From Baaleninema simplex PCC 7105 (GTDB taxonomy: Bacteria > Cyanobacteriota > Cyanobacteriia > Cyanobacteriales > Geitlerinemataceae), in assembly GCF_000332355.1 (NCBI RefSeq), contig NZ_KB235958.1, positions 1,982,102 through 2,016,080 on the forward strand: a stretch of DNA of 33,979 nucleotides, in the 5' to 3' direction. Each line of letters starts with the position of its first letter. The first letter of the stretch is position 1. The position numbers and the translations under genes are program-made. Positions 24,143-32,609 of this stretch are shown here, one piece after another. The notes under the pieces were generated by a model. It was not told the DNA's origin. It saw nothing but the letters and a program-made list of their open reading frames with translations, and did no database searches.

Positions 24143-24449
24143 TCATGCACAGTGATGATGACGGGCGCGAATTGAAGCATTATAATGATGGACGAAATAC
24201 CAAATCGCACCGATGTGATTTTCGGGTCTTCGGAGTTTGTGGTTATAAATGTATACCATAATACAAAAAATTGAGAATTCGAGAGCCAAAACCCTTGAAA
24301 TCTCGTGAAGTTAGTTTTTCTGTCACCCTAAACTCCGAAGAGCCTGATTAGCTTTTTAGAAAAAGATAAGGTTTTACGAACGAGTCGAGATACACGCTGA
24401 CGAAGAGTATTGTTGAATCTTTCAATTAACTGGTTTTTCCCCGCGAACG
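24143..24449 (-). pseudogene. IS1-family transposase, C-terminal relic split by MITE-A
   Basis: Reading leftward, LIERFNNTLRQRVSRLVRKT and LSFSKKL are followed by MITE-A (24344-24224), after which NHIGAIWYFVHHYNASIRAR resumes and stops at 24143. This is the characteristic end of IS1-family transposases. The N-terminal two thirds are missing; the break lies against the start of the HExGH toxin ORF. Confidence 0.82.
24224..24344 (-). mobile_element. MITE-A copy 3 (inverted), nested in IS1 relic
   Basis: Same 121-bp unit in the opposite orientation, from GGGTCTTCGGAGTTT to AAACTCCGAAGAGCC. Flanks TGATTTTC and TGATTAGC match at 6 of 8 positions, an imperfect duplication; on the IS1 reading strand this fits a duplication with a later small deletion. 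Confidence 0.88.
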
Positions 24450-24450
24450 A

Positions 24451-25059
24451 ATGAACACTGGGGCAAAAAAGGGATTGCCCAGTACTCCTGAAACCATTCG
24501 TGTGGGAACGGTTCGGATGCAAGACCATCCTGACTACCCAAACCTGATTAACCAGATTGAAAGCCTGGGATTTGAAGTGAGGATGACTTCTAACGATCCA
24601 TATGTTTCTGTAATAGAATACGTGGATAGACAAGGAGTTGTTCTTGAAGTTGAAAGAGTGGTCAATCTCCAAGAAAATATGAGGTTTTTAGATTTAGAGC
24701 ATGAATTCGGCCACGTACAGCAATTAACTGAGCGCTTTGGAGGAAATATGTTAACAGATCGATATATTAGGCGTCCGAATGGGACAACCAAACGGTCTAG
24801 GATGAGACATGGTATACTAACGAATGAGCAAGATGCCGTCACTGAATATCATAACCGCCTAGAAGAATTTCTGCGTCTCGAAGAGCGGAGGGCAGATCTT
24901 GAAGTATTGAGAGAACATGCTGAGGGTGTGAGGGACTGGAGAAGCGTATATCGCGATCGATTACGCAGTCCCACTCTGCGGGAATGGGCGACTCAATACT
25001 TCCCCGATATCCCGAGTTTGGAACAACGATACTCGTCAGGAGGTAGGCCTTTAGAATGA
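24451..25059 (+). CDS. Putative metallopeptidase-like (HExGH) toxin fragment
   Basis: 202 residues beginning at the edge of the IS1 relic, so the N-terminus (and any linker) is probably lost. LDLEHEFGHVQQLTERFGG (His codons at 24700 and 24712) is a HExGH variant of the zincin motif, with two histidines and a catalytic Glu. A Glu/Arg-rich helical C-terminus follows (YHNRLEEFLRLEERRADLEV). Metallopeptidase-like tips are known among polymorphic toxins, but I cannot name this family. The stop overlaps the next start as ATGA, and that neighbour looks like its immunity protein. Confidence 0.6.
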   Translation: MNTGAKKGLPSTPETIRVGTVRMQDHPDYPNLINQIESLGFEVRMTSNDPYVSVIEYVDRQGVVLEVERVVNLQENMRFLDLEHEFGHVQQLTERFGGNMLTDRYIRRPNGTTKRSRMRHGILTNEQDAVTEYHNRLEEFLRLEERRADLEVLREHAEGVRDWRSVYRDRLRSPTLREWATQYFPDIPSLEQRYSSGGRPLE

Positions 25060-25622
25060 AGCCATCTCCAAAGTCCGATTTTCCCGTTTCCGTAGGAGAA
25101 CAAATTTACGAGATCCAACAGCAAAATGTCCAAGACTTTTATCAAAATATCTTTTGGGTAAGGCTGAACTTTACAGTTGAGATAGTGTTTATACCCCCCT
25201 TTGATATAATTACTCTATCGGCTCCCAATCCGGTTATCCCAAATGATATTGATGGGGTCGATAAAGAAATAGAGGCACGTCTAGTAACGGCTTTCTGTTC
25301 GAGGCATATAGTGACCCCTGACAGAGAATTAGCAGGGACAGAATTTGTTTGGAACAGGAATTTACCTAAAAATATGGAGGATGACCCGTTTCCCGAAGTT
25401 CCCCCTGGTGTATTGTTCTATGTAACTCCTGAAGAATTTGAAACCTTTCTTGTGGAACTCTCAGATTTGGCTGAAGAGTTGCTTGGCCGTCATGATTCAC
25501 GTCGAGTTTCAACGCTGAGCCACCTTAAGTTCGTACAGTTAATTCTATCGAGAATTATCTCGTCACAATATCTCAGCAAGTATGAGCTATGGCTTCTAGG
25601 AAGAGCTAAATCATCCCGTTAG
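25056..25622 (+). CDS. Putative immunity protein for HExGH toxin
   Basis: 188 residues, overlapping the toxin stop by four bases, with AGGAGG 12 bp upstream. Acidic, soluble, no recognised family; contains FYVTPEEFETFLVELSDLAE near the C-terminus. Coupled translation right after a toxin-like ORF is the reason for the call. Confidence 0.6.
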   Translation: MKPSPKSDFPVSVGEQIYEIQQQNVQDFYQNIFWVRLNFTVEIVFIPPFDIITLSAPNPVIPNDIDGVDKEIEARLVTAFCSRHIVTPDRELAGTEFVWNRNLPKNMEDDPFPEVPPGVLFYVTPEEFETFLVELSDLAEELLGRHDSRRVSTLSHLKFVQLILSRIISSQYLSKYELWLLGRAKSSR

Positions 25623-25955
25623 ATTTAGGAAAGTCAGCAACCTAAAGGGGGAAACGAGAGCCAAGTCACTTTAGAGCGGGGTAAAGATATATAAGCTCGT
25701 CTTCGATGATGAAACTCATCAAATAGCTGTAGAAATTGGTAAGTAGATCGAGGTAAATTTCAGGCGTCATGTATCGAAATGTAAACTCGCTCAAATATAG
25801 ATCTGGTCTATAGTAATTCCATTTCAGCCATGAAAGAAATCGTAGGCTTCCAGCCTACGCTACAAAAGGTTAAGCGTTGGAGATTTGATGAATAATTCAA
25901 GATTGCTATATAACAGATTATTGAATTTATAAAATTACATTTTTTCTTGGTGAAA
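25623..25955. other. Intergenic region with short repeats
   Basis: No gene. The first 50 bp (GTTAGATTTAGGAAAGTCAGC...) are roughly 70% like 21884-21934, just before the nuclease cassette's linker. At 25841-25859 CGTAGGCT-TCC-AGCCTACG forms an 8-bp hairpin that may be a terminator or a dispersed repeat. AT-rich towards the next gene. Confidence 0.5.
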
Positions 25956-26867
25956 ATGATAAGATATTTAAGCAAATGGTTTGGCTATATTTTAGCAATT
26001 GGTACTCTTTTTGTTGTCTTATTTACCTCTAAAAGCAACCCTTTTCAGATGTTACTTAAAAAAAATCATTCTGCTTTTGCTGTTAGAGAAAACCAGGAGG
26101 AAATTTCGAGAAAAGTAGACAAGCCAGACCGAGAAGAACAACTGGCTAACAATCAAACACAGCCCATTCCCTATGACAATACGGATAGTCTGCAAGAATA
26201 CTATTTTTTCAGGCGTAGTGGTTATCAACGCGATTGGTCAAATATATTAATAGATTCTGATGGGGTCAGCTTTCCCTATATCGGTATTGTTGATACATCA
26301 GGAGGAGAGGTACAAGTAAACGTTCGTCGGCGCGTTATTCGGTTGATTTACAGAGTCGTTCACCTGAATTTTGGAAAAATTATTTCCGACGATCTTGTGC
26401 TGGAAACCAAAATAGACTTTATTGGAACATTTGGATTACTATCCGAGGAAACTGTCAGGGACAATCGCCTTCCCTCTCGCGTTTGTATAATTAATATGTT
26501 TTATCTGTTAGGGAGAACAACTTCTATGGGCAATAATCAGTTACAGTTCTTTTTTCGGGCTTCCGAAAGAGTGGGCTTAAATCCTAACCACCCACAAAAT
26601 ACCGTGCCAGCAATCGATTGGCAAGTAGTCGGTAATTTAGTTTCTGAAAGTGGAGATTTTGCCCAGTTTCAGTTTGATGCTACCACGACTCACGAACCGC
26701 ACTTTTATGCATCCAATTTTGAGATTAACTCTCGATCGGAGATGATTGAAGTTAAACCCATCATCGAACCGGGACACAATATCACGATCGTCATTCAAAA
26801 GATAATTCGCGATGATAACCATTTTCTGTCAAATCGAGGTGAGATTCTGTTAGAAAAAGATTCTTAA
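25956..26867 (+). CDS. Unknown protein with N-terminal membrane anchor
   Basis: About 303 residues. The first 25 (MIRYLSKWFGYILAIGTLFV) form a single hydrophobic helix after a positive start, so it is a signal anchor or uncleaved signal peptide; the rest is soluble and beta-rich (VSFPYIGIVDTSGGEVQVNV, HLNFGKIISDDLVLETKIDF, IVIQKIIRDDNHF). An upstream GTG (25950) or TTG (25947) would add two or three residues. No family recognised and no paired partner seen. Its place between cassettes could be an unrelated insertion, or it may serve as an exported accessory or immunity factor. Confidence 0.65.
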   Translation: MIRYLSKWFGYILAIGTLFVVLFTSKSNPFQMLLKKNHSAFAVRENQEEISRKVDKPDREEQLANNQTQPIPYDNTDSLQEYYFFRRSGYQRDWSNILIDSDGVSFPYIGIVDTSGGEVQVNVRRRVIRLIYRVVHLNFGKIISDDLVLETKIDFIGTFGLLSEETVRDNRLPSRVCIINMFYLLGRTTSMGNNQLQFFFRASERVGLNPNHPQNTVPAIDWQVVGNLVSESGDFAQFQFDATTTHEPHFYASNFEINSRSEMIEVKPIIEPGHNITIVIQKIIRDDNHFLSNRGEILLEKDS

Positions 26868-26880
26868 GCTCCTGACGTAC

Positions 26881-27594
26881 TTGAATTTGGGAGATTGTAT
26901 TCGCCAAAAGTCTACAAACTGTAGAATTCAAGTCGAAATATTTCTCAAACCTTCTCCTCGCCAAGGGGTGCATCTCAAAAATGAAAATCGTCAGAAACCC
27001 GGTATCTCTAACGTTGCGATCGCGACAGGAGGTGACGATGGAGCTGTAGTCATCGAACAAGAAGGATTTCATTATATTTTTACACTGGAAATTGAAACTG
27101 ATGGCTCTCGGGGAGAATTTTCTCGAGAAGAAGTCGAGGAAGGCCGCGATGAGATTACCCTTACTGGTGCCGGTAATAATATAAATGTTAAAGCATTTGT
27201 AACGATCGACGGTCATCTTGTCACACCCAATACTGAAATTGGAACCTTAGATAGCCGCAGCGTCTTAGAGGGGGAAGCCGAAAGTAAGACCTTTCCGAAT
27301 ATGGAAGGATATCAAGCGGTTCTCGAACAAGATTTGCCAAGATTAGAACGTAACGAGCAAATTAACAACGAGGGTTATATCGCTCTATTCAGGGGGTTGG
27401 TAAAAGCTAAAGCGCTCCAACGGTTAGCGGACAACCGACAACGCATCGAACAACTCAAAGCAAAATACGAAGCTCCCGAACAAGGAAGTGGTGAGAACTC
27501 CGAAGAAGATGCTATTTCGCACCTCCGACAAGTCGTTGAGGCCGATGCTGCTTTAGCCGCCAGGAGAGAGGCGCTGGAAGACGAGCGAAGATAG
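26881..27594 (+). pseudogene. Second head-gene copy, middle part (5' truncated)
   Basis: Homology to the 1501-aa gene starts sharply at 27011: 27011-27450 match 15445-15884 with only a handful of differences, then diverge but stay related in style (coiled-coil, EEDAISHLRQVVEADAALAA). The open frame before 27011 is not protein-like and its TTG start is probably not real. The frame ends at TAG 27592-27594, and the homologue continues one frame over from 27605, indicating a frameshift. Residues equivalent to 1-529 of the head protein are absent. Confidence 0.7.
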
Positions 27595-27604
27595 ATGATA
27601 CGCG

Positions 27605-28567
27605 ATGGAAGTTACACATTTATTTTTTACTACTTCGGAGGTAGAAGAACGCACCAACTTTTACAATCGCGAGATTGAAAATATCGACTTAGTTCGTCTC
27701 AGGATCGCGGCTTTATATCCAGCTTCTCGCCTTTTAGAAGTTAGTGACGTTTCAAGAAATGTGAGTAACGATGCAATTAGAGAAAAACTTACTGAGGCGT
27801 TTGAGAAAATCCTGAATGCTATCGATCGAGCGGAAGTCGGTATCCACAACGGGGATATTTCTCTCAACGATCTCGAGCCGATTGTTGCAGAAACTTTCCA
27901 GCAGTTGGGTGAAGACGCAAAGGGGGTTGTCCAAGAGTATGTTGAGACGCAACAAAATCAAGCAACCCTAATTTCGCTCGTTACGCTTGCTGTTGAACTG
28001 GGATTGACTGTAACAGCATTCTTCAAGGGCTCGATCGTGCTGGCGAGAGCGGCGGCAGTCTTCGGTACGGGAATGGCGGTTTACGAGTTAGAGCAGGCGG
28101 ACGATCTCAATACGCTGGCGGGAGCGCAGGAAGCCGGTGGCGAACCTTTGATCGACGATCCCGATGCGGCTCGCTTCAATTACGTCATGGCTTTGGTGAA
28201 TATGGCCTTAGCTGGCTCCGATCTGCTCTCCACCGTTGACGAAGGCGCGGCTGTATTGGGAGCGTTGGCTAGAAACACTGAGGGGACTGAGGTTTTAGCT
28301 CGCCTAGATCCTGAGGATCTTGAAAGACTCGGTCGTGCAATTCGAGACAATGATGAAGAGCTTCTCGAGCAGTTGCAAAACCAACTCGGAACTGATTTCG
28401 ACCCCGCTTACGATGCGTTGCAAGGGGTAGTCGATGAGGGATTACAGGGTTTATCTAATCCGGAAGCCTTCGATCTCTCTCTGCTTCAACACATCCCCGA
28501 AGCTCAGAGGAGGCCGTACATAGATCTCGTTGCCAGCGATCCGGCTGGGAGCATCTATTTTAAGTAA
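27605..28567 (+). pseudogene. Second head-gene copy, hydrophobic hairpin + linker, cut by ISKra4 element
   Basis: Homologous to residues about 820-1095 of the head protein: EKILNAIDRAEVGIHNGDIS, a hydrophobic hairpin (LAVELGLTVTAFFKGSIVLA), then AGAQEAGGEPLIDDPDAARF and the linker with core LGTDFDPAYDALQ (28385-28423). 28160-28453 are nearly identical to 16833-17126. After VASDPA the frame enters the IS at 28547 and stops. Removing the IS and the following MITE connects it in frame to the deaminase domain at 29900. Confidence 0.75.
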
Positions 28568-29720
28568 TGAGTAAAAATACTTAAGCCAACTCGCGATTGA
28601 GATAAGCACAGCGTAAACGCAACATGGGATTGACATTCTCTCGATTCCACTGCGCTCCGGAAATCTTCATTCTCAAACCAATGCGTTTAATAGTCGATTC
28701 AACTTCCCCCGAACCAATGACCTGGCCGTTTTCCTGGCGTTGGGCATAATTCGGTAAGCGATGAGAATGGCGCTCTATATAGTTGAGGAAGTTGACCACT
28801 TCTGGAGTACGCCACTGGCCGAACTCGGCCCCCGCGGCTTCGACCTCACCCTGCCACAAATGCTCTCGTACCGCTTCTAAACGTTGGTTTGAACCCCCAA
28901 CCCGATGCAGATTTTCTATCAAGTGATACCAGTCGAGGATTTCCTGGCGTTGGGATTCCTTGAGGCAATCACGAGCCAAATTCCAGACACCGGGATGACC
29001 GTCGGCCACGACACTCACCGACTCAGCCCTTGGCTGTTGGCGTACCCAGTCGGCCAATTGAGCGTTGTCTTGAAAGACGGCGGCACAAACCTGTCCGTGT
29101 AGAGCAATGGCTTTGTAGTCGCGCCAGAGACTTTCTTGTCCTTTAGGGGTGCGTAGTCGCACCTTGCCACCATCAACACTCATTTCCCTCACCGAGTCTT
29201 GGCTTTGGCTCAATGACAGTGCGTTTTGGCGGGCTTGGCGATGCTGAGTGCCGTGAGAAACCTTGACCCCAGTCAGGACTTCGATATCGACTTCAGCGTT
29301 AGCGAAGGATTCGTTGGCACAAAGGAGCAACGAACAACGTTCTAGATGAGGACTCACTCGTGTGCGGGGCTTAACCTTTAAGCGTTTGGCTTGATTACTG
29401 GTTAGGGAGACTTCTCCAATACAGCTCCTAATTTTTCGTTCTCGTCCGCTACGAGTCTGGCTGCTTTGGGCAAAAAAATAGGGCCAGTTCCGGGCCAAGG
29501 GTTTCGAGCCAGTGGTCGCGCAGGCTCAGCTCGATGCTCTCGAAGTCTTGGACTTTCTCTTTAGGGGTATTTTGGTACAGGATATCGGCGATCGTCTCGG
29601 CAGCTTGTTTGAGTTTTTGACGTTCTTCTGGGGTCATTGACGACTGGGGAATGCTTTCCTCTCTATTCTCGAACCTCTGTCAATGCGTATTTCTACTCAT
29701 TGCCTTAACTAGATGCTCCC
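28547..29720 (-). mobile_element. ISKra4-type insertion sequence (1174 bp)
   Basis: Both ends begin, read inward, GGGAGCATCTA, followed by related sequence to AATGAGTA(A/G)AAATAC. Perfect 9-bp target duplication GATCCGGCT at 28538-28546 and 29721-29729. One transposase on the minus strand. Intact ends and duplication indicate a fairly recent insertion, into the deaminase-toxin gene. Confidence 0.93.
28581..29637 (-). CDS. ISKra4 family transposase (two frames, probable frameshift at T7)
   Basis: The first frame (29637-29449, ATG 29637) gives about 62 residues ending after LRDHWLETLGPELALFF. The second frame (from about 29498 to 28581) holds the catalytic body: EMSVDGGKVRLRTPKGQESL, VVADGHPGVWNLARDC, DWYHLIENLHRVGG, IGSGEVESTIKRIG and the end KISGAQWNRENVNPMLRLRC, all ISKra4-typical. 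The frames overlap at seven T residues on the coding strand (A run 29472-29478); a +1 shift or RNA-polymerase slippage there would give one full protein. Otherwise it is a simple frameshift. Confidence 0.9.
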
Positions 29721-29739
29721 GATCCGGCTAAAGGAAATC

Positions 29740-29891
29740 GGGTGCATCCCACTTTTGCAAAAACATCAGTTTTGGGTGGCAAAATTCCCGATTAGCACTT
29801 CCGGTATAAGATCCCCGGCATCTTGGAGATGCCGGGGATCTGGAAATTGAGTGCGCCCAATTCGATGAATTTACATTTTTGAGATGTACCC
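29740..29891. mobile_element. MITE-B (152 bp) with internal palindrome
   Basis: Ends GGGTGCATCCC and, inverted, GGGTACATCTC; perfect 9-bp duplication AAGGAAATC at 29731-29739 and 29892-29900. Contains the 33-bp palindrome 29809-29841 (15-bp arms, TGG loop), identical to 21634-21666. The GGG..CATCT ends and 9-bp duplication match the neighbouring ISKra4-type element, so it is probably mobilised by such a transposase. No coding capacity. Confidence 0.85.
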
Positions 29892-29899
29892 AAGGAAAT

Positions 29900-30685
29900 C
29901 GCTTAATTCGCGAATTTGGTACCTTTGAGAATTTTGAGAATTTTCGACGGGTTTTTAATGCGATCGAGCTAGAAGACATCGATCGTATGATTGTCGTTTT
30001 CAATGATGCGTATCAGAATTCTCTGAACCCTATTATGCAGGGGCGATATGCAACCTTACGACGAGATTTGGTAACCGGGAACCTTCCAGCGCAGGGGAGT
30101 CAAAGTTTTCGAGAACGTTTAGAAGTTCTCGAAGAAGTTCGTAACATTCGGACAGGACTGAGAGATGAAGTTGGCGAAGTCCCCTTAAATCCAATTGACG
30201 GACTGAATTTAGGGCAACGCAATATTGCTTACGGCACTTTTGAGATAACTTTACCCGGCGGAACTGAAATCTCTGAGGAGTTTATTTCCATTGCCGGGTC
30301 GAGAACTGCAAGAACACTCAGAGACAATTTTAACCTCGATTCTTTCGAGGGACGTGCAATTATGCCAGAGCCTCAAGGGGGAGCTAGGAGAAGATTCCCT
30401 CCTCTTCCGGATCTACCACAAAACACTAATGATAGCGAAAGGAAATTGTTTGAAGAAGTCATAAGACAAATGGAGCGAGCCAGAAACCAGGAGACTCGAG
30501 GAGCTTTTGGGCGCTTTGTTCCCTCAGAGCGCAATCGATATCAAGGGCAAGGATACTCGGGATCTATTAATCTGTATTCAGAAATGTCTCCTTGTCGTTC
30601 CTGTAGAATGATTGTCAATCAATTCAGAGATATGTTTGGAGGTGATATTGACGTGAATGTCCGTTATGGAGTAGAATATGAGTAG
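29900..30685 (+). CDS. Deaminase-like toxin domain (5' part separated by IS and MITE)
   Basis: The frame is open from inside MITE-B (a TTG at 29879 is not native). True toxin sequence starts at 29900 (RLIREFGTFENFENFRRVF). The C-terminal 90 residues look like a nucleotide deaminase-fold toxin: N-DSE-RKLFEEV (D/E pair at 30431-30439, a [HCD]xE-type zinc/proton motif), then SINLYSEMSPCRSCRMIVNQ with PCxxC cysteines at 30593 and 30602. Such tips deaminate bases in nucleic acids or nucleotides and are classically guarded by SUKH immunity proteins (established knowledge), and a SUKH gene follows 21 bp later. As it stands it lacks a start, so it is probably silent. Confidence 0.8.
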   Translation, partial: RLIREFGTFENFENFRRVFNAIELEDIDRMIVVFNDAYQNSLNPIMQGRYATLRRDLVTGNLPAQGSQSFRERLEVLEEVRNIRTGLRDEVGEVPLNPIDGLNLGQRNIAYGTFEITLPGGTEISEEFISIAGSRTARTLRDNFNLDSFEGRAIMPEPQGGARRRFPPLPDLPQNTNDSERKLFEEVIRQMERARNQETRGAFGRFVPSERNRYQGQGYSGSINLYSEMSPCRSCRMIVNQFRDMFGGDIDVNVRYGVEYE

Positions 30686-30706
30686 GTTCTAATTTAGAGG
30701 AAAATC

Positions 30707-31264
30707 ATGACTTTTCAATATATTGAAGAAGCAATTTTCCTATTTGAGAGTATCATTCAAGGCGATGATGTGGAGGTCATTCCTTGCACCTTAAAAGAAG
30801 TAGCTGAACTAGAGACTTTGTTACCACGTCCTTATAAGTTGCCAACTGCTTATAAAGAGTTTTTGCTGTATGGAGGCAAAAAAATGGCAGGAGTTTTTGG
30901 GGGGAATAACTTTTCATATAAAATGGCAAAAATATTAGCTGAGGATGGCTATCGTCGTCTATTCACTATAGTTAAAGCTTGGGAGAAAAAAGATTCTTTC
31001 GATCCTGAATTTTTTGCACTAACCGAACATCTAGGATCGAATATGTACTATTTAAAGTTAACAGAAGGAGAGAACCCTCCAATCTACTACTGGGACGAAG
31101 AGTACGAGGTAGGACTTGAAGACTCAGAAAAGCTCTATAGAAATTTGCCGGAAATGAAATACAAGACTTTCTCCGAATTCCTTTTAAGGCAAATACGGGC
31201 ATATGGAACTTATTTTCATGAAGATTATATTAAGGAAGTGACAGAACAAAAGAAGAAAAATTAA
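30707..31264 (+). CDS. SMI1/KNR4 (SUKH) family immunity protein, deaminase-linked
   Basis: 185 residues. SUKH signatures: EVIPCTLKEVAELETLLPRP, YKLPTAYKEFLLYGGKKMAG and NPPIYYWDEEYE. AGAGG ribosome site about 10 bp before ATG 30707. Directly follows the deaminase-like toxin and so is its likely immunity protein. A broken paralogue lies 115 bp downstream. Confidence 0.9.
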   Translation: MTFQYIEEAIFLFESIIQGDDVEVIPCTLKEVAELETLLPRPYKLPTAYKEFLLYGGKKMAGVFGGNNFSYKMAKILAEDGYRRLFTIVKAWEKKDSFDPEFFALTEHLGSNMYYLKLTEGENPPIYYWDEEYEVGLEDSEKLYRNLPEMKYKTFSEFLLRQIRAYGTYFHEDYIKEVTEQKKKN

Positions 31265-31379
31265 TTCTAGCGATAAAATCTGAAGAGGGGAGCAAATTTC
31301 AGATTTTTCCAACGGGGAAGAAAATGCTCTTTCCAGATAGAGTTGCTATGTTTAACTGAGGTCAACTTCCATTTAAAAA

Positions 31380-31910
31380 ATGAAATTCCAGTATATTAAG
31401 GAAGCGATCGATCTATTTGAAAGCCGCATCGAAGGAGATGATGTGAAAATTATTCCTTGTACGCTAGAAGAGATAGCAGAATTAGAAGTATCGCTGTCAC
31501 CTCCTTATAAGTTGCCAGCAGCCTATAAAGAGTTTCTGCTATATGGAGGCAAAGAAATGGCTGGGCTTTTTTATATGATTGACTTTTCATACAACATGGC
31601 AAAATTGCTAGCTAAAACGCATTATCGAGATGTCATCCGTATGCTTCGTTTTTGGGAAGGTAAAGATAATCTTGCCTCTGAAATATTTGTCCTAAATGAG
31701 AATTTAGGATCGAATATGTACTAGTTTAAACTAACAGAGGGAGACAATCCTCCTGTATATTTTTGGGAAGAAGGAGAGGGAGGGTTAGATGTTTCAGAAA
31801 TAAAATCTGATACTTTCTCTGATTTTCTCATGAAGATGGTTCAAGTTTATGCAGTTTATTCTCATAAAAATTACATCAAAAGAATGGCAGAAAGAAAGGG
31901 AAGGGCTTAA
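31380..31910 (+). pseudogene. SUKH immunity paralogue with one nonsense codon
   Basis: 176 codons paralogous to the previous gene (MKFQYIKEAIDLFESRIEGD, YKLPAAYKEFLLYGGKEMAG). At 31722-31724 a TAG stands where the paralogue has TAT (Tyr) in GSNMYYLKLTEG; beyond it the frame continues FKLTEGDNPPVYFWEEGEG to TAA at 31908. A single T-to-G change explains it, so the loss is recent. Confidence 0.85.
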
Positions 31911-31924
31911 TACCAAGTCGGACG

Positions 31925-32090
31925 GCTCGATCGAGCTATTCGAGAAAATGATGCGAAACTGCTCAATCAGTTGCGAAACCCAAACAGGTAGTCGCTGAGG
32001 GATTATCGGGCTGCTTTATCGCTGGGACTCTCATTTTAACCCCCTCTGGCCACCGCTCGAAAAGTAATTTGTCAACAGAGAGAAACTTAG
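31925..32090 (+). pseudogene. Linker remnant with core deleted + Hint stub
   Basis: GRLDRAIRENDAKLLNQLRN is the first half of the linker; the LGDDFDPAYDAL core is missing, then VVAEGLSGCFIAGTLILTPS follows in another frame, matching 20938-21015. It ends with the same GHR/SKSN junction as at 21014, immediately before the SMI1 gene. Confidence 0.7.
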
Positions 32091-32609
32091 ATGTACCTAG
32101 AGCGAGCTAAACAACGATATGCTGAAATGATGGAAGAATTTAAAGATTTAAATCTTCCTTATCAAACTCTACCGGCTTATCCAGAAAATATTGAGCAACT
32201 CGAACGTCAACTCGGCTTCCCTTTACCGGCTGCCTATAAAGAATTCCTCTTGTGGATGGGCGGTGGTGCTGACAGATTTATGGATCACTTAGATTTTGGT
32301 GTGGGTGATGTGCCTTATAATCAAGAAGATGCTCCTGAGCTAATGGAGGATTACTGCCGCGAACCGTTGCCCGACGATGCTATTGTTTTTGCGATGGCAG
32401 GTCAAGGTTATTATTTTTTCTTTATTCGAGTTTCTGAGGGAGAAGACCCTCCGATTCATAGCTATCGTGATACTAAGGAAAAGTTTGATTTGAACGTGTT
32501 TCCTAGTTTAGATACCATGATTTTTAAAGCCGTTGAAGGAAGTATTCACTACCATCGAGAAGAGGGGAGAGGGTGTGTAGGGATCATCTGGGGAACCTCG
32601 AAAAATTGA
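32091..32609 (+). CDS. SMI1/KNR4 (SUKH) family immunity protein, copy 2
   Basis: 172 residues, close paralogue of the 21043 gene (MYLERAKQRYAEMMEEFKDL, QLERQLGFPLPAAYKEFLLW). Differences cluster in the last third, where specificity may lie. The original TAG stop is displaced by an element inserted at 32590, so the frame runs on six more codons (WGTSKN) to TGA. Upstream context is the same as copy 1, so the whole block was duplicated. Confidence 0.87.
   Translation: MYLERAKQRYAEMMEEFKDLNLPYQTLPAYPENIEQLERQLGFPLPAAYKEFLLWMGGGADRFMDHLDFGVGDVPYNQEDAPELMEDYCREPLPDDAIVFAMAGQGYYFFFIRVSEGEDPPIHSYRDTKEKFDLNVFPSLDTMIFKAVEGSIHYHREEGRGCVGIIWGTSKN

Noticed and set aside
26881..27010. N-terminal 43 residues of the open frame before the head-gene homology
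   Set aside because: No homology to the head protein and a TTG start without ribosome site; treated as non-coding read-in.
26791..27216. 141-codon minus-strand frame, with an identical partial copy at 15438-15650
   Set aside because: Its repetition is explained by the duplicated head-gene DNA on the plus strand, which carries the coding signal.
29879..29899. TTG at 29879 as the native start of the deaminase ORF
   Set aside because: These codons are the terminal repeat of MITE-B; native sequence starts after the target duplication.
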